Source: Oscillospiraceae bacterium | Lineage (GTDB): Bacteria; Bacillota; Clostridia; Oscillospirales; Acutalibacteraceae | DNA length: 63,251 bases | Reading direction: 5' to 3' | Assembly: GCA_902780565.1 (NCBI GenBank) | Contig: CACZGD010000032.1 | Coordinates: 1 to 63,251 of the forward strand | Shown here: one piece after another, positions 51,204-60,174 of the stretch | How the letters are laid out: every line of letters starts with the position of its first letter | Numbering within the stretch: the stretch's first letter is position 1 | The notes under the pieces: generated by a model | Told to the model about the DNA's origin: nothing | The model's database searches: none | The model's input: only the letters and a program-made list of their open reading frames with translations | Translations under genes and position numbers: made by a program

Positions 51204-52889
51204 ATGCTGCCTCCTGTCAACAACGATAACTGTTACGAATACCTCAAGCGCTGCACGAGCATCTATCCCGACGTGTGGATGATGCAGCACTTCGGCGTCC
51301 GCTATCGCAAGAGCGAGATCTTCAGGGATATTGATGGGCTGTCCGCCTATTTCCAGAACGAGCTGGGCCTCAAGCGCGGCGACGTGTATACCGTATTCAT
51401 GACGACCACGGTGCAGGGCATTATCGCGTTCTACGCGCTGAACCAGATCGGCGTGATCGCAAATATCGTGCATCCGCTGATGAGCACCGCCTTCCTGAAA
51501 GAAACGCTGGAAGACGTGAATGCCAAGGGTGTGATGATCCTGGATCTGCTGAGCAAGGACCACGTGGAGACCATCAACGATTCCGGGCTTCCCTGCATCG
51601 TCTGCTCCTCCTCCGACTATTCCTCCGGCGTCAAGAAGCTCGGTACCCGCGCGGGCGAAGGGATTCTGAAGGCCGCGTTCCCGAAATTCCGGAACGCCGT
51701 GCGCTATCGCGACGCGATCCGTAAATATACGAGCTTCACGCCCGCCCGCAACAACGCGGACGATATCGCCGTCTACCTCAACGGCGGCGGCACCACGGGC
51801 AAGAGCAAGACCATCAAGCTGACCTCCCGCTCCACAAACGAGCTGGTGCAGCGCATCTCCGACCTTGACGAGATTCATATCCCCGGCGAGGAGGCCGAGA
51901 TCATCGTACTGCCGATGTTCCACTGCTTCGGGCTCACGGTCGCGATCCATATGGCTTTGTGTAATTCCGCCAGAATTATCCCGATGATGCAGTTTGACGC
52001 AAAGATCTTTAACCGGCTCGCGAAAAAGAATCTTGTTGTCGGCTACGGCGGTATCCCGCTGATGTTCCAGAAGCTGATGCGCGAAAAGCATTTCGACGGT
52101 CCGTGGCTGAAAAACGTGCGCCTGATGTTCTGCGGCGGCGACGACGCGTCTGACGCGTTTCTGGAGGAATTCAACGGTTACTTCGAGAAATGGGGCGCCG
52201 TTGGCAGACTGCGTCAGGGCTACGGTCTGACTGAGATCGGCTCCGTGTGCACCACGAACTCCAACGTTGATTTCCGTCCCGGCTCCATCGGCAAGGCAGT
52301 GCGCGGCGTGGAGGTGCAGATCTGGGACGACGACCACCACGAGCTGCCGAACGGCGAGATCGGCGAGATCGTCATTGCCGGTCCCACCATCATGGCGGGC
52401 TATTACACCAAGGACGGTCCCGAGGATCTGGGGCTTTACACCGACGAGAACGGTAAGAAGTGGGTCCTGTCCGGCGACCTCGGCTACCGGGACGACGACG
52501 GCTATTACTTCTTCTCCGGCAGAAAGAAGAGGGTCATCATCATCGCGGGCTACAACGTCTATCCGAACGACCTCGAAAAGAAGGTCTCGGAGCTCGATTA
52601 CATCAAGGACGTCTGCGCGGTGCAGGGCTGGCACGGCGACCGCAGCATGGTGCGGCTGTACGTTTCCACAAAGCGTGAGGTCAACGAGGACGAGGTCAGA
52701 GAAGAGATCTGCCGCATTGCGGAGGAGAATTTCTCCAAGTTCTACGTGCCGCGTGAGATCGTGTTCCTGAAGGAGCTGCCGCAGACCCCGCTGATGAAGG
52801 TCGACTTCATGAAGCTGACCCAGAAGAAGCCCGGCGACCCGCTCTATGAGCCGCCCGTCGGAGAAAAGAAGAGCCTGCTGCCCATCTGA
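51204..52889 (+). CDS. AMP-binding acyl-CoA synthetase (copy 1)
   Basis: 561 residues of the ANL adenylating family. The ATP-binding P-loop appears as NGGGTTGKSKTIKLT, a variant of TSGTTGKPKG; A5 QGYGLTEIG, A7 SGDLGYRDDDGYYFFSGRKK (with the hinge Asp) and the catalytic lysine of A10 (TPLMKVDFMK) follow. It would activate a carboxylic acid with ATP and CoA. The 2-oxoacid oxidoreductase cluster nearby suggests branched-chain or aromatic acids. About half of its residues match copy 2 at 53120-54811, including the C-terminal PPVGEKKSLLP tail. Start ATG 51204 behind AAGGAG. Confidence 0.9.
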   Translation: MLPPVNNDNCYEYLKRCTSIYPDVWMMQHFGVRYRKSEIFRDIDGLSAYFQNELGLKRGDVYTVFMTTTVQGIIAFYALNQIGVIANIVHPLMSTAFLKETLEDVNAKGVMILDLLSKDHVETINDSGLPCIVCSSSDYSSGVKKLGTRAGEGILKAAFPKFRNAVRYRDAIRKYTSFTPARNNADDIAVYLNGGGTTGKSKTIKLTSRSTNELVQRISDLDEIHIPGEEAEIIVLPMFHCFGLTVAIHMALCNSARIIPMMQFDAKIFNRLAKKNLVVGYGGIPLMFQKLMREKHFDGPWLKNVRLMFCGGDDASDAFLEEFNGYFEKWGAVGRLRQGYGLTEIGSVCTTNSNVDFRPGSIGKAVRGVEVQIWDDDHHELPNGEIGEIVIAGPTIMAGYYTKDGPEDLGLYTDENGKKWVLSGDLGYRDDDGYYFFSGRKKRVIIIAGYNVYPNDLEKKVSELDYIKDVCAVQGWHGDRSMVRLYVSTKREVNEDEVREEICRIAEENFSKFYVPREIVFLKELPQTPLMKVDFMKLTQKKPGDPLYEPPVGEKKSLLPI

Positions 52890-52940
52890 CGAAGGATACC
52901 TTCTGCGGGAACGAGCACTACTACCTGTCAAAACAAGATG

Positions 52941-52968
52941 CGGGATGCAAATATGCGTCCCGTTTTCT
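52941..52968 (+). terminator. Terminator of acyl-CoA synthetase copy 1
   Basis: CGGGATGCA (52941-52949) pairs with TGCGTCCCG (52954-52962), one G-U pair, then TTTT. Confidence 0.75.
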
Positions 52969-53052
52969 TATTATATATGCTTCCTAAATAAACTTGTTCG
53001 ACTGGAATTGATGCGTTGACTGGATTAACAGTGGCAGCGCAGTGAAGAAAAC

Positions 53053-53085
53053 GCCTGCCGCAATCGGGATCGCGGCAGGCTGATT
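53053..53085. terminator. Hairpin between convergent acyl-CoA synthetase genes
   Basis: GCCTGCCGC (53053-53061) pairs perfectly with GCGGCAGGC (53072-53080), followed by TGATTTTATC on the plus strand; the minus-strand side is less T-rich. Confidence 0.65.
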
Positions 53086-53119
53086 TTATCAGATCGTTAT
53101 ATGAACGGAGCAAGACCCG

Positions 53120-54811
53120 TCAGACGGGAAGCAGGCTCTTCTTCTCGCCGACAGGCGGGGTATAGATCGGCTCGTCGGGGCTGTTTTGGGTCAGCTTCAT
53201 GAAGTCTACCTTCATGAGCGGCGTTTCGGGGAGCTTGTCCAGCTCGACGACGTCCTTCGGCACGCTGAACTTGGAGAAATTCTGCTCGATGCACTCCAGC
53301 ATCCGGCGCTTATAGATCTCGCGGTCGCCCTCCTTATCGTTATAGGAGACAAACAGACGGATGATCGGCTTGCCCTCCTTGCTGAAGCCCTTGACGCAGC
53401 AGGACTCCTTCACGAAGGGGAATTCGGAGAGCTTCTTCTCGATATCGGACGGATAGACGTTATACCCGGAAATGATGATCACGCGCTTTTTGCGGCCGGA
53501 GAAGAAATAATAGCCGTCCTCGTCACGGTAGCCGAGGTCGCCGGAGCGGACCCACTGCACGCCGTTTTTGTCTGTATAAAGGCCTTCGCCGTCGTGCCCG
53601 TCCTCGGTATAATAGCCCTGCATGATGGTCGGACCGGCGATCACAAGCTCGCCGATCTCGCCGACCGGCACGGGATTGCAGTCGTCGTCCCACACGTCCA
53701 TGATCACGCCTTCGATCGGGCGGCCAATCGAATTGGGCTTATAGTCCCAGTTCGTGCAGGTGCAGCACACGGAGCCGACCTCGGTCAGGCCGTACCCCTG
53801 ACGCAGACGTCCCACAGCGCCGTACTTTTCAAGATAGGAATTGAATTCGTCCAGCAGGGGCTGCGGTGCGTCGTCGCCGCCGCAGAAGGACATGCGAAGG
53901 TTCTTGAGGCACTTGTTATCGAAATGCTTTTCCTTCATCAGCTTCTGGAACATCACCGGGATGCCGAGGATGCCGACCACGCAGTTCTTGCGCATCAGCT
54001 TATTGAAGAGCTTGGCGTCAAACTGCATCATGGGGATCAGGCGCGCGCCGTTGCACATGGCCATATGCATAGCGACCGAAAGCCCGAAGCAATGGAAGAG
54101 CGGCAGCACGATGACCTCCGCCTCCTCGCCGGGACGGTGGATGCGGTCCAGCTTCGACATGCGATAAACGATCTCGTTGATGGCGCGGGAGGTCAGCTTG
54201 ATGGTTTTGCTCTTGCCCGTGGTGCCGCCGCCGTTCAGATACACGGCGGTCTTGTCGCAGTCGCAGTGGTCCTTGACGTTCGCCTTCATGAAGCGCTTGA
54301 CCGCAGCGCGGTATTCCTCACGGTTGTTGATCTCCGGAAACGCCTTTTTCAGGATCTTCTCGCCGAGACCGATGCCGACCTCCGCAAAAATATTCGCGTA
54401 ATCGGAGGAATGACAGACCAGAACCGGCAGACCGAGGTCGTTGAGCATATCCGTATACTTCTTCGACAGCACGTCCAGGATCATCACGCCCTTGGAGTGG
54501 AGCGAGGTGATGGTCTCCTTGACCACGTCCGGCGGCAGCAGCGGATGGATAAAGTTCACGATCACACCGACCTTGTTCAGCGCGTAAAACGCCACGATGC
54601 TCTGCACCGTCGTCGGCATAAACACGGAGTATACGTCGCCGGGCTGCAAGCCCAGTTCGATGCGCATATACGCCGCAAGCGCGTCCATATCCGCAATGAT
54701 CTCGGTGTTCGAGAACCACTTGTTGAAATGCTGCTGACAGTAATACTCGCCGTATTCATCCGTACAGGCCTTATAATATGCGTAACAGCTCATATTTTTC
54801 GGTTCAACCAT
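53120..54811 (-). CDS. AMP-binding acyl-CoA synthetase (copy 2)
   Basis: 563 residues, paralogue of the gene at 51204-52889 and convergent to it. The same motifs appear: NGGGTTGKSKTIKLT, LPLFHCFGLSVAMHM, QGYGLTEVG, SGDLGYRDEDGYYFFSGRKKR, and TPLMKVDFMK with the catalytic lysine. Differences cluster in the N-terminal domain (cysteine-rich CDCDKTAVY) and in the binding-pocket stretch GILGIPVMFQKLM, so the substrate may differ. Start ATG 54811 lies six bases after GGAGG; an earlier ATG 18 bases upstream overlaps that site. The order suggests duplication with inversion. Confidence 0.9.
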   Translation of the reverse strand: MVEPKNMSCYAYYKACTDEYGEYYCQQHFNKWFSNTEIIADMDALAAYMRIELGLQPGDVYSVFMPTTVQSIVAFYALNKVGVIVNFIHPLLPPDVVKETITSLHSKGVMILDVLSKKYTDMLNDLGLPVLVCHSSDYANIFAEVGIGLGEKILKKAFPEINNREEYRAAVKRFMKANVKDHCDCDKTAVYLNGGGTTGKSKTIKLTSRAINEIVYRMSKLDRIHRPGEEAEVIVLPLFHCFGLSVAMHMAMCNGARLIPMMQFDAKLFNKLMRKNCVVGILGIPVMFQKLMKEKHFDNKCLKNLRMSFCGGDDAPQPLLDEFNSYLEKYGAVGRLRQGYGLTEVGSVCCTCTNWDYKPNSIGRPIEGVIMDVWDDDCNPVPVGEIGELVIAGPTIMQGYYTEDGHDGEGLYTDKNGVQWVRSGDLGYRDEDGYYFFSGRKKRVIIISGYNVYPSDIEKKLSEFPFVKESCCVKGFSKEGKPIIRLFVSYNDKEGDREIYKRRMLECIEQNFSKFSVPKDVVELDKLPETPLMKVDFMKLTQNSPDEPIYTPPVGEKKSLLPV

Positions 54812-54973
54812 TTTACAAACCTCCGTCATATTTTTCGGGTGGAGTTTACGATTCGTTCATAAAAAAATCGTATTTATAAAACATTATAAAATTTTTTGAA
54901 CAAAATACATCCCCCATATTCAGCGAATTTCGGACTATTCACGAGTTGTCTATATTTAAATGTGAACGGACTA

Positions 54974-55002
54974 TTGATTTTTTCGCCGCATCATGATATA
55001 AT
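54974..55002 (+). promoter_or_regulatory. Promoter of the LuxR-type regulator
   Basis: -35 TTGATT (54974-54979), 17 bases, -10 TATAAT (54997-55002). Confidence 0.7.
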
Positions 55003-55052
55003 TCGAAAGAATAACAAGGTACTTTATTATCTGTAGTTTCGAGGCGAACCGA

Positions 55053-56081
55053 ATGGAAGATCAAGCTTTTCCCGTCCGCTCTCCCCTGCTGCTGGAAAAT
55101 GATCCGCTCGTGCTCACCACCGGTCTCTTTGAACCGGGCATGGCAAAGGCCTTTTGCGAGCGAATAACGGATGCAAACCGTCGTCTGCTCTCGCTGGCGG
55201 AGCTTGCCTATTTCCGGGGAGAAGCAAAGGAAGCGCACGCCATGTTCCGCCGTCTTGCGGAAGATACGAACGAAGACAATCTGCCTGCAGCGATTCTCGG
55301 AACGATCATGACGAGCCTTGCGGGCGGCGAGATCCGCGATGTACTGCGGGTCTATGAATCAGCGCGGCAGCTCTGCATGTCCGCGGACAGATCCAGTGAG
55401 CTTTCTCGCGTCGGCAACGCGCTCCTGTTGTATTTCAACATGCTGGTGTATAACCATGCGGCGATCCGATTCCCCTCGATCGGTCCCGACGCGTTTTCCG
55501 TACCGCGTTCCATCCGACCTATGGCGATCTACGTTTACGCGGGATATCTGCTCGGCACCGGCGACGTGAGCCGCGCCACGGGACTGGCCGAAGGCGCCCT
55601 TGTTTTCATGGACAGGCCCTGCCCGGTCTCCGAGATCTATCTTGCGCTGATCATCTCGCGCGGGTACATGCTGCAGAAGGTCTGGGACAAGGCGGAGTAT
55701 TACTTCAAATACGCATGGGAACACGCAAAACCGGACGGACTGTATATGCCCTTCGCGGAGCACCGCGGCATGCTGTTCGGCATGCTTGAGAAATGCCTGC
55801 GCTATGAAGAACCGCAGGCGTATAAAAAAATACTCGAGCTCTCCGGCGCGTACCACAAGCGCTGGGCTTACATCCACAATAAACTGACCGGGGAACAGAT
55901 CTCGGACGCGCTGACCGCCATCGAGTATAACGTGGCGTCGATGGCCGCCAAGGGGCTTTCCAACGGTGAGATCGCGGAGCTCACCGGTATCACGGTCAAC
56001 TCCGTGCGCGCGCACCTGCGAAACATTTTCAACAAGCTCGGCATCGGCCACCGCAAGGATCTCGGCCGGTTTGTCATATAA
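55053..56081 (+). CDS. LuxR-family regulator with TPR-like sensor
   Basis: 342 residues. The C-terminal 55 residues are a LuxR/GerE helix-turn-helix (LTAIEYNVASMAAKGLSNGEIAELTGITVNSVRAHLRNIFNKLG). The N-terminal 280 residues are all-helical, with TPR-like pairs (SLAELAYFRGEAKEAHAMFRRLAE), as in MalT-type activators without the ATPase. It lies between the divergent acyl-CoA synthetase and the oxidoreductase operon and is the best candidate for controlling them. Ligand unknown. Confidence 0.88.
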   Translation: MEDQAFPVRSPLLLENDPLVLTTGLFEPGMAKAFCERITDANRRLLSLAELAYFRGEAKEAHAMFRRLAEDTNEDNLPAAILGTIMTSLAGGEIRDVLRVYESARQLCMSADRSSELSRVGNALLLYFNMLVYNHAAIRFPSIGPDAFSVPRSIRPMAIYVYAGYLLGTGDVSRATGLAEGALVFMDRPCPVSEIYLALIISRGYMLQKVWDKAEYYFKYAWEHAKPDGLYMPFAEHRGMLFGMLEKCLRYEEPQAYKKILELSGAYHKRWAYIHNKLTGEQISDALTAIEYNVASMAAKGLSNGEIAELTGITVNSVRAHLRNIFNKLGIGHRKDLGRFVI

Positions 56082-56130
56082 GCAACAAGCATTTCACCGG
56101 TCCCAACGGACCGTACAGGAGGTTTTATAC

Positions 56131-56343
56131 GTGGTCAAGATCAACATTGAGTTGTGCAAGGACTGCCGTTACTGCGTCAAGTTCTGCCCTAAGCAGATCC
56201 TTAAGACCGGCACCGTGCGCAACAGCCGCGGGCATTTTTATCCCGCGATGACGGACGCAGACAAATGCATCACCTGCGCCATCTGCGCCACCATGTGCCC
56301 CGAAGGCGCAATCGAGGTTATGAAAGGAGATGAGGCCGTATGA
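56131..56343 (+). CDS. 2-oxoacid:ferredoxin oxidoreductase, ferredoxin-like δ subunit
   Basis: 70 residues with two [4Fe-4S] motifs, CKDCRYCVKFCP and CITCAICATMCP. This small subunit (VorD/KorD type) passes electrons from the TPP site to free ferredoxin. Start is GTG at 56131, seven bases after AGGAGG. The stop overlaps the next start by four bases. First gene of a four-subunit operon (δ, α, β, γ). Confidence 0.93.
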   Translation: MVKINIELCKDCRYCVKFCPKQILKTGTVRNSRGHFYPAMTDADKCITCAICATMCPEGAIEVMKGDEAV

Positions 56344-57419
56344 GTGAGAAACGCTTTATGAAGGGCAACGAAGCGATCGCCGAGGCTGCCGTGCGCGGCG
56401 GCTGCCGGTTCTTCGCAGGCTATCCCATCACGCCACAGAACGAAATCCCCGAGTATCTGTCCTGGCGTCTGCCGGAGGTCGGCGGCGCGTTCGTGCAGGG
56501 AGAAAGCGAGATCGCGAGCGTGAACATGGTCTACGGCGCCGCCGCTATGGGCACACGCGCCATGACCTCCTCCTCCGGCCCCGGCATCAGCCTGAAGGCG
56601 GAAGGAATCTCTTATCTTGCGGCGGCGGGTCTGCCTGCGCTCATCGTCAACATCAGCCGCGGCGGTCCCGGACTCGGTTCCATCCAGCCCGCGCAGAGCG
56701 ACTATCTGCAGGCGACCAAAGCGCTGGGGCACGGGGGCTTCCACGCAATGGTCTTTGCCCCGAACTCCGCGCAGGAAGCTGTGGATATCATTTACGACGC
56801 GTGGGAATACGCCGAACGCGACCGTAACCCCGTCATGGTCCTGATGGACGGGTGCCTCGGCAACATCATGGAAGAGGTCGAGCTGCCCCCCATGAAGGAG
56901 CTGAACGATGAGGATGTCCCCTATTGGAGCCTGTCCCGCAGAAACGGCAGAGACTTCCAGGGCAACATCACCCCGATCTATACCGAAGCGATCCTCGAGG
57001 GCGTGAATATCATGGCCGGCGAAATGTATAAGGACTGGCAGGAAAACGACGTGAAGGTTGAAGAGTTCATGGTGGACGACGCCGAATACGTGATCGTCGC
57101 CTACGGCATCGCCTCCCGCGTTTCCAAGGAAGCGGTCCTCACACTGCGCAGCGAGGGCTTCAAGGTCGGTCTGATCCGGCCTATCACCCTGTTCCCCTTC
57201 CCAAAAAAGAGCATCCGTAATCTGGATTATAATCGCGTCAAGGGGATCATCGACGTGGAAATGACCATTCCCGCGCAGATGCGCGAAGATATTGAGCTGC
57301 AGGTCATGGAGCGCTGCCCCGTGTATGAATACGGGCGCTCCGGCGGCGTGCTGCTGGACGACGACGGCGTACTCGAAGCCGTGAGAGATTTTATGACGGG
57401 AGGGACGGACAATGCCTGA
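56340..57419 (+). CDS. 2-oxoacid:ferredoxin oxidoreductase α subunit (VorB/KorA-like)
   Basis: 359 residues. MKGNEAIAEAAVRGGCRFFAGYPITPQNEI is the conserved N-terminus, and TSSSGPGISLKAEGISYL and ISRGGPGLGS are TPP/CoA-side motifs of the family. The enzyme converts a 2-oxoacid plus CoA to acyl-CoA and CO2 and reduces ferredoxin. The four-gene order and this sequence fit the branched-chain (2-oxoisovalerate, Vor) or 2-oxoglutarate (Kor) types; I cannot separate them by eye. Neighbouring acyl-CoA synthetases favour branched-chain acids. Confidence 0.93.
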   Translation: MSEKRFMKGNEAIAEAAVRGGCRFFAGYPITPQNEIPEYLSWRLPEVGGAFVQGESEIASVNMVYGAAAMGTRAMTSSSGPGISLKAEGISYLAAAGLPALIVNISRGGPGLGSIQPAQSDYLQATKALGHGGFHAMVFAPNSAQEAVDIIYDAWEYAERDRNPVMVLMDGCLGNIMEEVELPPMKELNDEDVPYWSLSRRNGRDFQGNITPIYTEAILEGVNIMAGEMYKDWQENDVKVEEFMVDDAEYVIVAYGIASRVSKEAVLTLRSEGFKVGLIRPITLFPFPKKSIRNLDYNRVKGIIDVEMTIPAQMREDIELQVMERCPVYEYGRSGGVLLDDDGVLEAVRDFMTGGTDNA

Positions 57420-58161
57420 ATACAAACGCTCGAACATGATCGCGGATAAGCCCTCCGGCTATTGCCCCGGCTGTCTGCACTCCCTTGCCACGCGCCTCAT
57501 TTCCGACGTGATCTGTGAGCTCGGTCAGGAAGATAACTCCCTGAACGTCATCTCCGTCGGCTGCTCTGCGCTGAACATCCTGTATTGGGGCGGCGATTTC
57601 CTCAGCGTAGCTCACGGGCGCGCCCCCGCGGCCGCCACCGGCGTGAAGCGTACGAATCCTGAGCGTCTTGTTTTCGCCTATCAGGGCGACGGCGACCTTG
57701 CCGCCATCGGCCTTGCGGAGATCATGAGCGCCGCGAACCGCGGAGAAAACTTCACCGTTATTTTCGCCAACAATCAGACCTACGGCATGACCGGCGGTCA
57801 GATGGCGCCGACGACCCTCATCGGGCAGAAGACGACCACCACCGTTTACGGGCGCGATCCCGCTACCACCGGCTATCCGCTGAAAATGTGCGAGCTGATC
57901 TCCCAGCTCGAGGCGCCCCGCTTTGTGGCGCGCTATGCACTGAACACCCCCAAGGGCGTACGGGAAGCCAGAGCCGGCATCAAAAAGGCGTTCGAGACGC
58001 AAATGAAGGGCGAAGGCTTTACCTTTGTCGAGCTGCTGACCAACTGCCCCACGAACTGGAAGCTCTCCCCGCTTGATACCCTCGAATATATGAACACCAA
58101 CACGATCCCCTATTTCAAGCCCGGCGTCTATAAAGACGTAACGACAAAGGAGGCGGAGTAA
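57412..58161 (+). CDS. 2-oxoacid:ferredoxin oxidoreductase β subunit, TPP-binding (VorA/KorB-like)
   Basis: 249 residues. The TPP motif is split as GDGDLAAIGLAEIMSAANRGENFTVIFANNQTYGMTGGQ (GDGD ... NN form) and CPGCLHSL near the N-terminus is the conserved Cys segment of the β subunit. SVGCSALNILYW and APAAATGVKRTNP follow family patterns. It overlaps the α gene by eight bases. Works with α as the catalytic core. Confidence 0.93.
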   Translation: MPEYKRSNMIADKPSGYCPGCLHSLATRLISDVICELGQEDNSLNVISVGCSALNILYWGGDFLSVAHGRAPAAATGVKRTNPERLVFAYQGDGDLAAIGLAEIMSAANRGENFTVIFANNQTYGMTGGQMAPTTLIGQKTTTTVYGRDPATTGYPLKMCELISQLEAPRFVARYALNTPKGVREARAGIKKAFETQMKGEGFTFVELLTNCPTNWKLSPLDTLEYMNTNTIPYFKPGVYKDVTTKEAE

Positions 58162-58164
58162 GCT

Positions 58165-58734
58165 ATGAAGACTTCATTTGTGTTTTCCGGCTCCGGCGGA
58201 CAGGGCATCATGAGCGCGGGCATCACGCTGGCGCACACCGCGATCGACATGGGCAAGCACGCCACGTTCCTGCCCGAATACGGTCCCGAGCAGCGCGGCG
58301 GCAGCGCGAAATGCACCGTCGTAGTGGACGACGATCCCATCGTCTCCCCTCTGCCCAGAGTCTGCGATAACCTGATCCTGCTCAACGAGCAGGCTTATAA
58401 GAAGTTTGTGTGGGACGTGAAGGAGGGCGGCATCATGCTGCTCAACGCGAACCGCATCACCCTGCCGGTGGAGATCGACGGCGACCCCGTGGAGCGCGAC
58501 GACGTGCGCATCATTTCCGCGCCAGTGGACGATATCGCGCTGGAGCTCGGCAGTCCCAAGGTCGCAAATATCGTACTGCTCGGCATCCTGATCGGCGCGA
58601 CCGGTATTGTTTCGCGCGATACGCTGGCGGCGTCCCTCGAGGACAAATTCAAGGATAAAAAGCCCGGCGTGCTGGACATGAACATGAAGGCGATCGACAA
58701 GGGAATCGAGATCGGCGCCCAGTACAGGGTTTGA
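58165..58734 (+). CDS. 2-oxoacid:ferredoxin oxidoreductase γ subunit (VorC/KorC-like)
   Basis: 189 residues. FSGSGGQGIMSAGITLAHTAIDMGKHATFLPEYGPEQRGG is the conserved N-terminal pyruvate-oxidoreductase γ signature; the C-terminal half (VANIVLLGILIGAT) also matches. It completes the four-subunit enzyme and starts four bases after the β gene stop. Confidence 0.95.
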   Translation: MKTSFVFSGSGGQGIMSAGITLAHTAIDMGKHATFLPEYGPEQRGGSAKCTVVVDDDPIVSPLPRVCDNLILLNEQAYKKFVWDVKEGGIMLLNANRITLPVEIDGDPVERDDVRIISAPVDDIALELGSPKVANIVLLGILIGATGIVSRDTLAASLEDKFKDKKPGVLDMNMKAIDKGIEIGAQYRV

Positions 58735-58770
58735 TCAAACGCAATCCAATATAACAGGGAGGAAAGAATT

Positions 58771-59097
58771 ATGGCAAAAATCGGCATCGGCTCCTGGGCC
58801 GGTAAAATCAACGTTCGTCTTGCGAGAGGCGAAGTGAAGTTCAACATCTCCGAGGGAGAAAACGGCGATTATAAGATCGACGTTGCGCTGCCCGGCGCGC
58901 TGAAGACCGCGAAAATCAAATTCATGGACATCAAGGAAGAACCTGACGGCAAGACCCTGTCCGGCTCCGGCACCATTTCCGTGCTGCCCGGCAGAAAGCT
59001 GGAAGGCGCTTTTACCTTTGAAGAGGATACCTTCGTCGGCGAGATCAAAGCGCCCGTCGTCGGCAAGATCCGTATCACGGAAGGCCATCGCGTATAA
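58771..59097 (+). CDS. Small β-rich protein of unknown function in the oxidoreductase operon
   Basis: 108 residues with alternating polar/hydrophobic strands (KINVRLARGEVKFNISEGENG, YKIDVALPGALKTAKIKFMDI) resembling a small β-barrel or lipid/ligand-binding sandwich. No signal peptide, no cysteines, lysine-rich surface. A GGAGG site precedes the ATG, and the gene lies before the operon terminator, so it is made with the enzyme. No family recognised; an assembly or substrate-carrying partner is possible. Confidence 0.65.
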   Translation: MAKIGIGSWAGKINVRLARGEVKFNISEGENGDYKIDVALPGALKTAKIKFMDIKEEPDGKTLSGSGTISVLPGRKLEGAFTFEEDTFVGEIKAPVVGKIRITEGHRV

Positions 59098-59116
59098 AAA
59101 TCCGCGCAAGCAGAGT

Positions 59117-59146
59117 CAGCCGCCCCCGAAGGGCGGCTGTTTTTTC
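59117..59146 (+). terminator. Terminator of the oxidoreductase operon
   Basis: CAGCCGCCC (59117-59125) pairs with GGGCGGCTG (59131-59139), followed by TTTTTT. Confidence 0.9.
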
Positions 59147-59147
59147 T

Positions 59148-59181
59148 GAAAAAGGACGGACGCGTCGGGAAGGCGCGTCCG
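59148..59181 (-). terminator. Terminator of the nucleoside ABC transporter operon
   Basis: Minus strand CGGACGCG (59181-59174) pairs with CGCGTCCG (59164-59157), followed by TCCTTTTT. Confidence 0.75.
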
Positions 59182-59193
59182 TTGTTTGTTATT

Positions 59194-60174
59194 CTATCTG
59201 TCTTCTCGGAAATACGGAAGACCAAGGCTTGCGGGAGGCAGATTTTCCTTCTTTTTCCTCACGGAGGTCAGAATAAGGACGATGATCGTCACAAGATACG
59301 GGAACACCTTGAAGATTTCCTGCGAGGATCTGGGAAGGTTCGGAATGAAGGAATACAGGATGTACAGGCCGCCGAACAGGATGGAGCCGGGAATCGCGAG
59401 CTTTGGACGCCAGATCGCGAAGATGACAAGCGCAACGGCAAGCCAGCCGCGATCATCAAATCCGCCGTTGGACCAGGAACCGCCGATAAAGTCCATCACG
59501 TAGTACAGACCGCCGAGACCTGCGATCGCGCCGCCGATCACCGTGCCGGCGTATTTATAGCGGATCACGTTGATGCCTGCCGCATCCGCAGTTGCGGGGC
59601 TTTCGCCGACAGCCCGGAGGTTCAGACCGACGCGCGTCTTTTGCAGGACGAACGACGCCGTGATCGCAATGACGATTGCAAGCAGCGTAAGGAACCCAAA
59701 GGATACAAACACGCTTCCGAACAGCTTGATATCGACCCAGAACAGCTTTTTATAGGCCGCGCTGGTCGCGTTCAGACTGATCGTGGTGTCCGTGCCCAGC
59801 AGTCCGGCAAGCGCGCTGCCGAGATAACTGCCGAGACCGAGCCCGAAGGTCGTCAGCACAAGACCTGTCACGTTCTGATTCGCACGAAGCGTGATGGTCA
59901 GGAATGCATACACAAAAGCCATCAGCGCGGAACCTGCCAGTGCGCTGAGCAGCGAGCAGAGGATACACATGACCGTGTTGTTCGGGTTGCCGTAGGTTTC
60001 CCAAAAGTAACCGCCGATAATACCGGAAATACCGCCGACATACATAATGCCGGGAATACCGAGGTTCAGATGACCGACCTTTTCGGTCAGGATCTCACCG
60101 ACAGCGCCGTAAAGAAGCGGGACGCCGAACATAACGGCCTGCACAAAGAATTCAGAGATACGGGTAAGATTCAT
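59194..60174 (-). CDS. Nucleoside-type ABC transporter permease (NupQ-like)
   Basis: 326 residues with about nine membrane helices. The family pattern GEILTEKVGHLNLGIPGIMYVGG and ATADAAGINVIRYKY (the EAA-like loop touching the ATPase) identifies the BPD_transp_2 permease group used with BMP-type binding proteins. Overlaps the upstream permease gene by four bases. Last gene of the operon. Confidence 0.92.
   Translation of the reverse strand: MNLTRISEFFVQAVMFGVPLLYGAVGEILTEKVGHLNLGIPGIMYVGGISGIIGGYFWETYGNPNNTVMCILCSLLSALAGSALMAFVYAFLTITLRANQNVTGLVLTTFGLGLGSYLGSALAGLLGTDTTISLNATSAAYKKLFWVDIKLFGSVFVSFGFLTLLAIVIAITASFVLQKTRVGLNLRAVGESPATADAAGINVIRYKYAGTVIGGAIAGLGGLYYVMDFIGGSWSNGGFDDRGWLAVALVIFAIWRPKLAIPGSILFGGLYILYSFIPNLPRSSQEIFKVFPYLVTIIVLILTSVRKKKENLPPASLGLPYFREDR

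Noticed and set aside
51186..54862. Long frames antisense to the two acyl-CoA synthetases
   Set aside because: Same reason: both true genes have full motif sets and ribosome binding sites, the antisense frames have neither.
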